Shown piece after piece: positions 35,030 through 47,519 of a stretch of DNA of 64,000 nt. The stretch's first letter is position 1; the number at the start of each line of letters is the position of its first letter. Source of the DNA: Argopecten irradians (Eukaryota; Mollusca; Bivalvia; Pectinida; Pectinidae); contig NC_091142.1 of assembly GCF_041381155.1 (NCBI RefSeq), positions 32,415,528 through 32,479,527 of the forward strand. Reading direction: 5' to 3'. Both the position numbers and the translations under genes were made by a program. The notes beneath the pieces are model-generated. The model was not told the origin of the DNA. It saw only the letters and a list, made by a program, of their open reading frames with translations, and did not search any database.

Positions 35030-36095
35030 GACAGTGATCAGTTGATGTAATCATGTCAACATTAGAGACATATCATAATGGTCACGTTTTAGGTGTCAGT
35101 TATATATACCCCCATAGACTTTTTTTTAAATCTGGTACACATACAGACTCGTGACATAAAGGGGAGTTCAGTAAACTTAGTATAGGGTTCTACAATGTCC
35201 ACTAAATGAAGTTATAAATTTTTTGCAGCGTTAGGTATAAGTTGTCCACTCTGGCGACAGTTCTTGTTTGAATTATATATAGCCCATACACCTGTGTTCT
35301 AGGTTTTTCATTGACACCTCCATATGAAATGAAAATCCATGATCACACCTAGGAACTTATATATGCATGTACACTTATTATGTTGTACATATTTGTGAAA
35401 CATATAAATTGACTCATTCAGCAACAAAAATGGATCCAAGAATTACTTCAACTAAAGGTTTATTCTTGAAACTTATTCCAGTCAAATAGGAAATTGCAGC
35501 GTGTACATGTAGCGAACAGGCAAACTGTAGATCTAATGTACAGTATAGGTCAGGGAAAGAAATATCCCAGGTCCGATTGGCCCCGAGACCAGTAGAAAAA
35601 TATGCTCCCGGGCTATATGAACTTGCCCGGTTTAATGTTAAATAACCTGTTTTGGGTAGAAAATTAAATTAGATTGAAATCTTAAATTCGGGCAAGTGGT
35701 TTTCAAATAAGTTTCTTGCCTTTAATAGGTATAAGCTAATATATATATTGTAGGCCTACCTTGTGAAGCCGTGGACTATCAGGTGGTATGGTACATCACA
35801 AAATCCACGTGATTGCTAGTCGGGGGCGCCTAGCTCATCATATCTGAACCGTAGTCGCTTCAACTACCCATTACATTTACGACCAAGCTCGCGCTAAACG
35901 TTTCACGATTTGTTGGGTGGGAATTTTTCTATATATCTCTTAAAGCAATTTTCAAATGTATTATGAACAAAAATTTTGGCTGCACAAATCCTTTAATACA
36001 AGTTTTTTTGCTTCATTCTCGGACTTCTACTTTCATCTCCGTGTTAATCTACTATAGCTTGAATTGAGAAGATAAGCCAGGTCCATTTAAAAAAA
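35030..36095. other. No gene recognised
   Basis: AT-rich; GCCCGGGAGC-like segments near 35600 hint at a decayed DNA transposon, but no paired end was found. Confidence 0.35.
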
Positions 36096-36099
36096 AACC

Positions 36100-36440
36100 A
36101 AACAAATGGCATTTTTTCTCTATCAATAACTTGAGCAGAGAAATTAGTAGTTTTCTTCAGTCTGTTACAAAAGCTACTTACACTACACCATGCAATACCA
36201 TCATGGAAAAGTTTGAGCTTCTCATTTTACTTCCAGATAAAAATATTTGAAATAATTAATTCATCCCAAAAAAACTCTAGTAGGCACTATGCCATATATG
36301 GAATGAAGTACTGATTGTGTATGAACCAAAAGCAGAAGAAATTATTTAATATGTATTTCTGTGCTAGTTAGACACATCTATAGACGATCAAACATCAGTT
36401 ATTGTTCAAATGATGGTATCATTTATGCTCTAAATTTGGT
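36100..36440 (+). repeat. TTAA-type MITE, copy 3 (ends decayed)
   Basis: Interior matches the family (AAATGGCATTTTTTCTCTATC; GAAAAGTTTGAGCTTCT; ATTGTTCAAATGATG) and ends in ATTTATGCTC; the terminal inverted repeats are lost. Confidence 0.75.
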
Positions 36441-36649
36441 TTTGAACTCCCTCTTGTTCCAAAATTATTTTTCTCGCATCATGCCATGTTTACCTTAAAC
36501 AATTCAATACTTGCTCATCTTTAGTTTCTCTGTTTCAGAATAATACATTGTATTTGACAGTTCTGATCATCAATATCAGCAAAGCGATGGTTGTACATGT
36601 AAGCTTGAGGTGTTTCAAAATATGTAACAATATGTAAACAAGGAGGTTC

Positions 36650-36790
36650 AAACAGGAGATCCCAGAGGGATATTGAATTGGTGCCCATTAAAGAATGTTA
36701 TAAATTGTCTCTGATAATGGAAAAGAGGGATTTGTTCCAAGCTTTTCTCTTTTCCCTCTCACTTTCAAGTACTTAATGCACATATGGAAA
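36650..36790 (+). mobile_element. Family E 5' fragment
   Basis: AGGAGATCCCAGAGGGAT followed by a diverged GGTGCCCATTAAAGAATG, the 5' end of family E; the core is not recognisable beyond ~36790. Confidence 0.65.
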
Positions 36791-37276
36791 CTGAATTCCC
36801 ATTTGATTAAGCTTGTAAGTTGCTAAGCAGAAACAGCCATTTTAATTGTCAAATCTAATATTGTTAAAGTCTGTTTGGAATTTTTCCAAAAAGAATATGT
36901 AGAATAACCAAGAAGAACCTACAAATTTAATTTAGGAAGCTGAAACTAGATAACGTATTGACTGTATTAATCAACCAAAATATAAGTTGCTATACCATCC
37001 ATCTTCCCATTTTAAATGTTACGGTAAGTCCTCAATTAAGACACAAGTGTATCCTCATGCTACATGTAATGCCCGAAAAAAGTCCCCAGACCCAGTTGCT
37101 AAATATCAGATAAAACATTCCCTTTATTTAGACCTAAAAGTCCTTTTTTATTGCATGCCCCTGTTAAAAATTAAATGGCCTGCTAGCTAGTAGCTACACA
37201 TAATCACTTAAAATCATCATTTTGAAAAAAATGAGTAATTTTCTCATGAAAAAAGCCTGGAGAATGTCTGTTAAGA

Positions 37277-37885
37277 TTAAAGATGCTCCACCGCCGACAG
37301 AGCATAAATGTTACCCATCATTTGAACAATAACTGATGCATAATCATGTTGATATGTGTCTGTGTGTCTAACACGAAAATACATATAAAATAATTCATTT
37401 TGTTTTTTGGTTCATGCACACTCAGTACATAATGTACATCATTCCATATATATACGTCATAGTGACATGGATTTGTTTTTTTCAGGGTGCAATTAATTCA
37501 AGTCGGCTTTCGTCTGTGGTCCAGAGTCAATCTGTCTGTCCATTAACAATTCTTGTTACTGCTATTTCTTAGAAAGTGCTGAAGGGACCATTCTCAAATT
37601 TCACATATTATATTATGATACTGGTCGGTTAACAGGATGGCCTACAGGACGCCATCTTGGATTTTGATAGTTGAAATTTAAAAAGCAGAAAAAAGATCCC
37701 TCTTTCCAGCGTCAGATATAGATCATTCTTTGATGGGTGTCAAGAGGGATCTCTTGTAAATATCTTTATCTTGAAGTAAAAAAAAAAGAAGCTCAAACTT
37801 TTCAATAATGGTAATGGTGTAAATTATCGGTAAGTAACTTTTGTAACTGAAGAAAATACTAGAGATGCTACATCGCTGAAAAAAG
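37277..37885 (-). repeat. TTAA-flanked MITE, copy 4, split by a family E element
   Basis: Left end TTAA, AGATGCTCCACCGCCGACAG. The interior continues to ~37498 and resumes at ~37760 with GAAGCTCAAACTTTTCAATA, ending near GAGATGCTACATCGCTG. The insert is the inverted family E element below. Confidence 0.8.
37498..37758 (-). mobile_element. Family E element, minimal inverted copy inside a MITE
   Basis: Contains GCGGTAACAA-like and GCCATCTTGGATTTTGATAG segments and ends GGGTGTCAAGAGGGATCTCTTGT, the inverse of the family E 5' end. Only one core unit is present. Confidence 0.75.
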
Positions 37886-37889
37886 TTAA

Positions 37890-40195
37890 TGTAAATCATA
37901 AGACATAGAACCTCCTTCAAGGTCTGAATTCTTTAACCTTTGGTGTTTTTTATATTGCTTTCTAGATTTCCAAGACCATGAGATATAAGCTAGTCTAGCT
38001 GACCAAGAATCTTGCATAGGATGAAGATATTTGCCTAAAATAAACACTTCCATGGAGAATATTTTTGCAACATTTCGGAATTCGCACCTGGATAACTATC
38101 ACACTGGTATGTACACAACATGAGATTGTTTGTCTTTGCAGATATAACAGAGTTCATTGTCCTTTTGGGTAGGCTTTGATTGTGACATACCATATTTTCT
38201 CTGAGAAATATAATTGATGCACAAATGCATTACATAACAATGAATTTCTATACATGCATGTTCAGATTAAGAGTCGAAAAGCAAATGTAAAAAACATATC
38301 TTATACAAACAAAATGTTTTTCTTACAAGTCACTGGATGATTTGTTCTTGTGTAATACAAGCAAAATACAAAAAACAGGTTGTAGCTTCTTGCCTTTCGA
38401 ACAATGTACTTGATTTTTACAGCTTTCATATATATCACTCAAAGCTGATTAAAAAGTACATACGCTAGCCTATAATTACTAAAATGACAACAAAATATTG
38501 ATGTAAAACCCTATATGATTACATAGACAAGCAATGCTTATAGACATTGAAGTCTTAAGGAATTACTAATACATTTGTATGTTGCTGTTAATATCTTATA
38601 GCTAAAACATGTTTTTAACCAAATGAAAAAAAACAGATTTTACATTTTTTTTCTCTTTACTTTTCCATTATTTCCCTCTTCCTTTGAAGCACATTAAGTA
38701 GATAATATCACGAAAAGTTAGATTTTCAACATTTTTAAGTTCAACATATAACAATAGAATTTTGGAATAAAGTGGAATGTGTTTATGTCTTGTTATATTT
38801 GTCAGACAAAATGTGATATTAAAGGATGTGACATTATACAAAAAGTATTATTGGATGACATGAGGTAGCTTAGAATATCATCTGATGCCCAGGGGTATAA
38901 TCTTGATCTCAAATTCCAACACAAAGTTACAAACTACAATAATGTCCAGTTAAAAACTTAAATCAGTTAGGCAAATAGTGAAATACAACCCTGACATAAA
39001 ACATAACATCAAAAACTCAACCTTTACAAATAATTTAAATCAAATTATTTGAATATTCCAATGTCAATTAGCAAAAAAAACTTCCTTTCCTTATTTCCAT
39101 AAAATATACCTGGTATAATGTACAAAAGATGATGAAAACAGGTAAAAAACATGCAATTATTTCAAATAAATACCTGACAGCACTGATATGTTTTTCATAA
39201 TCAAACGAACATAGACAAAAAGTAACCAATATCAGTTTTATATAAAAAATAAATGTATTCTTTGTTGCATCCTTGTACATGTAAATATATTCAAGAACAT
39301 AACTTTGAATATGGACACATGATAATGCTAAAGTACTTTTTATAATCATATTCATTACTCCAACATTTGTCAAAAACTATGTGCGTTTATGAATACTTGC
39401 TTATACAAATAGTTAAATGCACCAGAAGTATTCCTCGGCCCTATGCCCAGGAGATAACTCTTCATGCAGTTAAAATTTTATTCAAAACTTACATGCACCA
39501 ACAAAGTTAATTGCATTCCTACGCAAAACGAAACTAGCATATATGTATGTATAGTGACATGTAATTTGCACTATATTTATGAATATTTGCATGTTCAAAT
39601 AGATAAACTACACTAGAAACTTTCCTCGACCCTATGCCCAGGAGGTAACTCTACCGACTATGTATTATTATTAATGATAATAATAATAGACTTTCATTAG
39701 GGGACAAATTAACAACAAATCACAGTTCAATTTAAAAAATGAGGGAGAATAATACCAGAAATATAAAACTGGAGGTTGATGAAATAAGAAAGATAGACGA
39801 AAAAATATCACAGTTACTTCTGTGTCACAGGTAACCTGATCAATCATGGCGAACTCAGCTTCTGTGTTGGTCGTATCAACTCTAGCCACGTCAAAGGAGT
39901 CACAGCCATTATTGACCACGCACCACAATCTTTAAATCATTTATGTATGGTTATAATATGAAATGATTTCAGGCCAGTACCACATGTAATTGCCATTATG
40001 TACCAAATCTTGTTAAAAAAGTCAGAAATCTTGTGGAAACATTTCTTGATTGCCTATTCTATGTTAAAGTGTAATGACTTCTATAAATCTCATAATAACC
40101 CCTCAAATAACCATAACAAACCTGATCTATTACAAATTCTTCATCAAACCCTTATATTACTGTAACAAACCAAGTTTGTTGGAAACAACCTATCC
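37890..40195. other. No gene recognised; two related ~100-bp segments
   Basis: AT-rich. TCGGCCCTATGCCCAGGAG (39437) and TCGACCCTATGCCCAGGAGG (39629) are embedded in a ~100-bp imperfect duplicate (39380-39480, 39575-39660). A minus-strand segment at 39830-39925 reads as a possible exon (CVVNNGCDSFDVAR...) ending at a GTAACT donor, but I recognise no protein. Confidence 0.4.
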
Positions 40196-40201
40196 TTTTC
40201 A

Positions 40202-40458
40202 TTAGAAGGAGCCAGCAAGAGCAACAGAAAGTCTTTTCCTGTATCGTTCATGTTTTTGTTCATTCCAGATATGCAAGAAAAATTGTAGGTAAAAGACAAA
40301 ATTTGTTTGATTCATTTGGCGAGCAGCTGGCTTAATGCATTGCAAAAAGCTGTTGAATTGTTCACAAATTTCAGAGTTTATGGTATCTAAACCAAGAAGC
40401 CTTGATGACCTATAGCCCTTTGAACATTTATGGGAGAAACCATGAAATATATATCATG
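40202..40458 (-). pseudogene. Displaced C-terminal part of the KDZ-like protein
   Basis: In another frame, directly after RFFHDI, the sequence reads FHGFSHKCSKGYRSSRLLG, TINSEICEQFNSFLQ and FLHIWNEQKHERYRKRL, stopping at 40204-40202. These continue the family domain, including the probable catalytic Glu (SEICEQ). The switch lies in an ATATATA run at about 40448-40456 and is explained by one extra TA. Confidence 0.75.
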
Positions 40459-42453
40459 AAAAAATCTCACCTTTTCAAAAAATCCACTTTCTCTGTTGAG
40501 ACAATATTCTTGCAAATTACATCCAAAATCATAGAAAATATCTTTTGGAGGGACTTCAATGTGACTATAAAGGGATGCATAAGGGTCTTTTCTACCCTCA
40601 GCATATGCCATGTGGAATCCATAGCAATGTCCGTGTGACGGACAAAACCATAAAAATAAAGATGTAGATCCTCTTGCTGAAATTTGGGCTTTCGAAAAAA
40701 GTTTATGACAGGTCTCAAAAGACATGGGATGATCATCAGCTTCTGTATTCCTTGCTGCCTTTCCCTCATCTATGGTAAATTTACGAATATTTCTCAAAGC
40801 ATTACCACTTGGTGTGAAGTAATAGGCCCGCCCATATTTTGCAGGATTATATGTACCTATCTGTTCTACTGCTTCTTCTGGTGGGAAAGAAACAAAGGAA
40901 TCTACACAAGTTAATATATATTTAATGAATTTGACAATATCTTGTGGCAACAAATTTTCATTCTGATTGCAATACATAGAATTTGCAATGAGATCTCTGA
41001 CCTCTGGACAGTAAAATCGTAAGTTTTGCATGGCAGCATTGAAATATCTATCCCCATTTTCATCTGGATTATTACTACTGATGTAAACAAGTAGTTCATC
41101 TAATGATGACACAATGCACTTTGGAATAATAGTAGACAGTGGTGCAGTAGTAGATAGCATAATCAACAACTTTGCATAGGCAATTTTTTCAACATCTGGC
41201 ATATTACCTACAAGGAAGCGCTCAAATGAGTCCTTAACATCTTCAGGTAAAACGGTCTGAAGAAAATCTGTCCTAGCAATAACATTATCTTCATCAAGAT
41301 TAACGTCTGCAATTTGCTTTTCTTCCCCGAAAACTTTGTTTGCAAGAAAAAACAGGTGCTCTCTACACACTTTCATATTTTCAGCACTAATATCAACTGA
41401 ACTTTTTAAGAAACAACGATCTAATCTACGATGTAGCGTTTGATAAACTGCAGGTTCCGATGGTTTTTCAATAGGTTCAAAAACAGCATTTCGAAAGCCA
41501 ATCCCTATTTTTGTTCCATCACATGCTAATTGGTGTGGTGTAAATTTACATACTTCGCATGGTTTTCTGAAATCAATATGCATGTTTGATGCCCAGCTGA
41601 ACCACCATTTTAAAAAAACTCCAGGGTCCATAAAACTTCGAGATTTTGGAAAACGTCTGATATAAGTTGATGTCATACTTTTGCAAAACCCTGAAAATGT
41701 TGTTTTAGAATTCAAAACTTGATGTACATACATCCAACCAATTTCGTCACCTGCAGCTGTATCAGAGCTATACACATGGATACATGATGATTCCCCTTCA
41801 TCCCATGGTAACAGGCAGCAGGAAGCTGTACATGTACGTGTATGAATATTACATAAAACTGGGGCAATCTCAGTGTACAGGCGGATGCGTCTTTTAAAAA
41901 TTGTAACACCATCAGGATATTCAGAACTTGTCCAACCTGCCCCACATGGACATGTTGTCAAAGGTATAGACTGAACAAATATAGGACCTTTAAGGCATCC
42001 ATCTACCCGAGGGATACAATCTTCATTCTTATCATTTAACAAATCCCGTATTTGTACAGCAGCTGCTAACTCTTCAGAACATTCCTTCCTGGCCGAATGA
42101 GAACTTTTACATGTGAATTTCCACAAACCAGAGGAAACATCAAAACATTCAGTATTATTGCTAAAGTCTTCCAATATATCTGACCCAATGTCAAGCTCAA
42201 TTTGAGGCAAGTCTGCATGAGGATCATCAAAAGGTTGTTCATCAAAATCCTCAATACTTTCTAATTTGAACGTCTGCCATTCTTGGGACTTGTGGATGCA
42301 TTTTAAATGTTCACACAGTGAATTTGAATCATCAAACAATTCAATATTGCGTTTGGCTCCTTTTATGGATTTGCAGTATCCATTTAAACATGAAATGACA
42401 TATTTACCAGTAGATGCATTGAAAGTAATGTGCACGAATGAAGGTTTCTCCAT
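40387..42453 (-). CDS. KDZ-type transposase-like / HMGXB3-like protein (688-codon frame)
   Basis: Long intronless frame. It has a cysteine cluster around residues 168-225 (TTCPCGAGWTS, then CNIHTRTCTASCCLLPWDEG) like those attached to KDZ transposases. The core motif LACDGTKIGIGF lies near residue 310. C-terminally are FCPSHGHCYGFHM, AEGRKDP, IFYDFGCNLQEYCLNRES and RFFHDI, which match the KDZ/HMGXB3-like domain; the D of YDFGC is a likely catalytic acid. KDZ proteins cut and paste DNA in the nucleus. The frame is broken at both ends (see neighbours), so the protein as read lacks the conserved FHGFSHKCS block and the E-bearing segment. Assigned from remembered motifs, not alignment. Confidence 0.8.
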   Translation of the reverse strand: MEKPSFVHITFNASTGKYVISCLNGYCKSIKGAKRNIELFDDSNSLCEHLKCIHKSQEWQTFKLESIEDFDEQPFDDPHADLPQIELDIGSDILEDFSNNTECFDVSSGLWKFTCKSSHSARKECSEELAAAVQIRDLLNDKNEDCIPRVDGCLKGPIFVQSIPLTTCPCGAGWTSSEYPDGVTIFKRRIRLYTEIAPVLCNIHTRTCTASCCLLPWDEGESSCIHVYSSDTAAGDEIGWMYVHQVLNSKTTFSGFCKSMTSTYIRRFPKSRSFMDPGVFLKWWFSWASNMHIDFRKPCEVCKFTPHQLACDGTKIGIGFRNAVFEPIEKPSEPAVYQTLHRRLDRCFLKSSVDISAENMKVCREHLFFLANKVFGEEKQIADVNLDEDNVIARTDFLQTVLPEDVKDSFERFLVGNMPDVEKIAYAKLLIMLSTTAPLSTIIPKCIVSSLDELLVYISSNNPDENGDRYFNAAMQNLRFYCPEVRDLIANSMYCNQNENLLPQDIVKFIKYILTCVDSFVSFPPEEAVEQIGTYNPAKYGRAYYFTPSGNALRNIRKFTIDEGKAARNTEADDHPMSFETCHKLFSKAQISARGSTSLFLWFCPSHGHCYGFHMAYAEGRKDPYASLYSHIEVPPKDIFYDFGCNLQEYCLNRESGFFEKVRFFHDIYFMVSPINVQRAIGHQGFLV

Positions 42454-43075
42454 CAGGTAAATTAGAAACTGAAAACTTCCTTGTTTTATTTCTACCCATC
42501 AAAGTAACATATGGTTTCTCACATAATTCTAAACCTTCAGAGACTTTAAGATCAAGTGCAGTTTTATTTTCCTGAGAAATAAGGATACTTGGAATAACAC
42601 ATTCTTTCAAAAAGCGACAATGCATGCATTTTACACTAGTTGAAACATCAATTAAGCTATTTTGGAAAACATCTTCTCCTCTGGCGCATTCTATTAGAGT
42701 TCTGTATATTCTACACGAACACCTATACACAAAACCATCCTCTGTTCTTTGCCGAGAGGTATGAACATAATCAAAATTCGAAAATTTTCCATTTTCAGGA
42801 TTGTAATCATTTAAAACTATGACTATTTTATCATCAGTATTTAAATGGATACTTAAATTACCTGACTGTATAACATCTCGCTTGAAGCTATCGAAAATTG
42901 TACATGTCTCTGCTAAATTTTCTACAGGTGAGCTTTACAAGGGCAATAGAAAGCATTTCCCTTGTTGCTATGCATGTTCTAGTATGGTTTTGTTGCAGGA
43001 GCAACTTCAAAATTATTATCTGTATTAGGACAAGCAACTAACGGTGTGGAAGTTACATTTCCTTGTGAACTTTCA
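42404..43075 (-). pseudogene. Upstream part of the KDZ-like coding region, frameshifted
   Basis: A minus frame (42840-42404) encodes NFDYVHTSRQRTEDGFVYRC, VKCMHCRFLKECVIPS and KFSVSNLPDGE, with a C-x-C...C-x2-C-x5-C cluster. It runs over the start of the 688-codon frame and switches near 42450 by one base (SNLPDG joins EKPSFVHI). Further up, FYCPCKAHL and VACPNTDNNFEVAP appear in still other frames before 43075. At least three breaks mean either a decayed copy or poor local consensus. Confidence 0.65.
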
Positions 43076-43079
43076 AAAA

Positions 43080-44440
43080 TATTGAATAACTTATGTATCA
43101 TTTTTCAAAAACAGCCATGAGATTTGGTAACGGAAAGATTTTGGTATTGACTTAGAAACAATGCGCTCAGAAATCAAAATACTTTACAATAAGTGAATGT
43201 GCATTGAAAACTAATACATGATACATTAGACTGGTAAAAAAAGTATTAGTGAGAATATTAGGGAAAATTGTGTGCATCAGCTAAATGTCAGCATACAAAC
43301 TTAGCCTTTGATTCGTGGTCCCGTCATATGGAGCGAGGGATAAAGACAGAACTTGACATTCATGAAAATTTTATTTCGGTCAGAATCACAAATTATTGTT
43401 AAGTTAAATAAGCCAATCATCCTGAGGACTCTGCGACACTATATGGTTGCATTGGAAATACCCTTCATTCATTGACACAATTGACAAAAAACTAAGAGCA
43501 GATTAAACAGCACAAGAAGTACCCCAGCCCACAAAGTTTCAGCCTGACTTAAAACTCATCTTCCCGAAAAAAGTTTTCTGTAAATTTTTTATCAGAAAAT
43601 AAATTTTAATGTATATATACGTATTGCTTCCTTATAATCTTCTTTTTCAGTTTTTTTTTTTGGATTTGCCTTTGAATCGTACTTTCACTTTCAAAAATCA
43701 ACGATTCTATACTTTATATTTTTTAAATGACAGATTTTTGTAACAACAAAGACATCAAAAATAAATGCACTCAGAAGAAATTGTTGCCTAAAATGGCCTC
43801 TCTGAGTAAGTAATTGTTTCTCAAGCCATTTGAGACATGAAACCAGTATAGCAACCTGATATTCAACATATCTTGCATAAAAAAATGCTTTTTCTTTCAT
43901 CAACCGGTCTACCAATAAACACCTATACAAAACAGAATACACCTTCAGTAGTGAACCGTGTGATGTAGAAAAGCCTATATTGCACAAACTTTTCCTGCTT
44001 CTAGTAAAAAATTTAAGATTTTTTTATGTAATAAAAAATTGATTTTCTACTTGTGTAATTTTACAACTAATTTCAAAACTCTTGGTAACTATAGGGCAGG
44101 TGTTAACACCAACACCTCGACCTAAATTTTTCATTAAAATTGTGCTCCAAGGACGAGTCATCAAAGATGTGGTTGCGAAGAGGTAAGATAGTATTCATTT
44201 TTATTAACTCTTTTAGTAAATATGAAGATTGAAGGTTAGTACAATGTACCGATGGAGTTATCCGGGTTCTAGAAGTTACAATTCGTAGATGGTGATCATT
44301 TGAGTAGATCAGGGAGTGTCAATTTCATCAATACAACACAATACACAATCATTAAATAATGGCATAGTTTAGTCTTCCTGTTTTACAGAATTCGATCATG
44401 TAATACAAATAATTGCTCAACACCGATTCTAGAGTCATCT
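43080..44440. other. No gene recognised
   Basis: AT-rich; one 98-codon minus frame (43691-43987) without recognisable features. Confidence 0.4.
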
Positions 44441-44459
44441 AAACCCTTGATATTCCCAT

Positions 44460-47050
44460 ATTACTCTGGTTTCTGCCTTGAAAAGAAATTCGACGACACC
44501 TGTAAACGTATATACTCATTAGGACCCCTCTCTTGATTGTTAAAAGGAGAAAGGTTAGGGGGCATCAGTAGGGTCAAGATTATGTGGTTGGGTACCTCAT
44601 TCTTGATAGGTAGAATGAAGAATCCAACAGTAAAAGGTATCACGTCACCTGACGGGAGTAAAGAAAAAAGGTGAGATACACAAATCAAATGAGGTCGTGA
44701 ACTTGAGTAACTGGTTGCCAATTTCTCAAATAAACTTATTAAAGTCAAATTCTGACCAAAGAAATTTTTGGACACATAAATTACATAAGGAGTAAGAATA
44801 AAAGGGTTTGAATTGGTTCTGGGTCCTGATTCTTCAGTTTGAAGACATGAGGGGTTGGTTTAACCTTGCCAAGTTGTCACTCTCCACAAAGAGTGCTTTC
44901 GGCAAACAAAAACTGTGATCCACATGTTTATACTCCAAATGGAAAGACGGTCTGGTATACTGTGGGGGGAATTCCCTAAAATGGGCAAAATTACTAATAT
45001 CAATTATCAATTAAAAGACGGCAGGGAGGAATTTGTCTAAAAGATAAATATCAAAACAGCAGTTGTTGTAGCTTTCAGATTCAAGATTCTTACACTTAAA
45101 TAATCTGAAATTAATTTTAAAAATTAAAAGTTAGATCACATTTGACAAATAACCATGTTACAAGGATTAATTCATTAAACATAAAATCTGAGCTTTCTTG
45201 ACCTAAGTGGCCCTTCAAATGCTCATCAGCCGCTTTTCGTATGGGAGAAATAAAAGATATTTTATCTTATGCAGTACATCTGGATATGGAGGTCATATTT
45301 AAGATTGACTATTTATCATAATGACTTCCATGTTTTCGCCATTCAATATATATCCATTGTATAATAAATCATATTTATCACGTGTAATATAACCTAACGG
45401 TGGGGCATGGTGATGGGGGGGGGGGGGGGGGGGGGATGGGGTTGATATCAGGATGAGAAGGGTAAGAATCTTAATTCAACAGGATAGCGAAGATTGATCA
45501 CGTGTGGGGGGGGGGGGCAAGGCAGAAAACGGGGAGCGGGGGCAAAAGCCGGGGGGGGCATGAAGTGTGAGCACATAGTTCCTGTAGGGGGAGGAAGGTA
45601 GAGCCAATATGATAAAGATGCGGAATACTATCATGCTGATCGAGTTCCCTCAAGTAATAGAAGAGTAATGATGATTAGCTTATGGGGGGAGCCAATAATA
45701 TGGGGGTTGGAGGATTTTATGGAGTGGGGGGGGGCGAATTTAGTGGGTATAGGCTGAGGCTTACATAGGCCATGGAAACGAGAAGGGGAAGGAGAAGCGA
45801 GGGGCGGGGGGGGGTGGGGGGGTTGGGGGGGGGCGAGGAGAGGCGGGGAGGGTGGAATACCCCGTACAGTGGAGTGGAGGGGGGGTGGGGGATAACGACA
45901 TATAGGCGTAGGAAGTAATAAAAAGTTGTTACAATACATTTAGAATATAAAAAAGGGAACTTCTGCTCAAAAGATCAAATTCAATCAAAAAACCTTGTGA
46001 TTTGGACGATTTATAATCAAAGGAGAAATGCCTCGAAAGAGTGGATCTTGGTGGGGCGCCACAGCCGAAGAGCAAGTGAAGGCATAAGTCCCCTGCACAA
46101 TTGTAGTACAGATTGGATCTTTATTATCCCCCCTCTACTTGTAATAAAAACCAGTTATTCCATACATCTACAATAATTACTGACACAATAAAAATATATA
46201 GACGCGATCCGTGCGTGTTCAGAGTGCATATCCAGCAGAAAAAAGGGCATTAAACCAAAGGCTTCAGACTATCGAAAATCTGATGATTGGTTCCTATGGG
46301 GAATACATCATTTAGTTTGATTGATCCGTCCCCAAATCGGCTCGGATAATTGCCAGCAAAACTAGAGGATGTTCCGCAAGGTGGGTAAAGCCTTACATAT
46401 GATAATGTTATGAGAAAGATCCTATTCAGAGTAGCTATGTTCCTGAGAAAATAAGCGATAACCGGGAAACATCTAAAATATTCAAGAGATCCAAGAGAGG
46501 TGCGAGGGGGGGGCTTGCCTGAACGGGCATTTGGCTGCGTTGTTGACCCCGTGCTGTTCTTGGACGACAGACAATCCGAGGCTCTGAACGCAATACTGCC
46601 GACAACAAGGCTCCCAGTAGGGGGGAACGCAACTATGTTAAGATTTAGGGGACGAGGAGGAGGATCCCCAGATTCATGAGTACATTGCTGAGGAAACTAG
46701 GCGTCAGGATAACAAATCGAAAACTTATAAAAAAATGTTCGATATTGCGCAAAATGAGCTAGTGGCACTTGTGCGGTGGCCCACTCATAGTGGTTTGACC
46801 GGCTGATCGGAACGGCTCTCCAAAATGCAATATGTGCAGCAACCACATGTCCTCTAGGCTGAACCCTACAAATGAGGGCGGGGGGGGGGGCATTGTGACC
46901 CAGGACCCCTACATGAACTATTTGACTTGAGAGAAATAACGCGATACACCAAACTTATCAAGAGTCAAAATCGAAATATCCAGATAGGGGTCTGAGTTAT
47001 GTTGACGGGCGTCCCAAAATGTAGTTAATGGTCAATAATTAAATAAGGCG
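44460..47050. other. Degraded, G-run-rich sequence with scrambled family E remnants
   Basis: G homopolymers up to ~20 (45415-45435) and repeated GGGGGG tracts sit in sequence that resembles, poorly and with many indels, family E units (AGAAAGATCCTATTCAGAG; AAATAAGCGATAAC; CCAAAATGCAATATGTGCAG). No coding gene. It may be an old element, or consensus built from low-quality reads. Confidence 0.5.
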
Positions 47051-47519
47051 GGGCAAAAAGTGTGATTTAGTGAACCTTAATATGGCATTAATGTGTTGTG
47101 AGAACAAAAAATGGGTCTTTAATATTTTATATAAGATGTAAAAAATCAGGGCAATGCAGGACCAAAATGCTATCCAATAACAAGTTAATACATTACAATG
47201 ATTTATATTTCAAGTAACAAATATAGATAGCATTATACTAACCAAGGCATGTCGGCGGGCAAAGCTTTCGTATATCTGTGGAATTGCTCATCAAGATAAC
47301 CGGAAGGCAATGCCTGCTTCACACCAGGAATCGAGTGATTTTCGATGAAAATAAGTAGTCTAGTAATTAAAATACCAATTATCAAGAAACAAAGTAAAGA
47401 ATTTCTTTTAAAAGAATCCAAAATAAAGCTTTATGAATTTTGAATGTTATGTTATTGTTTGCTCAACACTTATTTCAAAACAAACTACTAGAATGTATAA
47501 AACAGAATGGTGTTATTAC

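Noticed and set aside
47246..47386. Terminal exon of the 2A gene (HSIPGVKQALPSGYLDEQFH)
   Set aside because: Open and protein-like, but its only acceptor gives the wrong phase after the finger exon; not called as coding.
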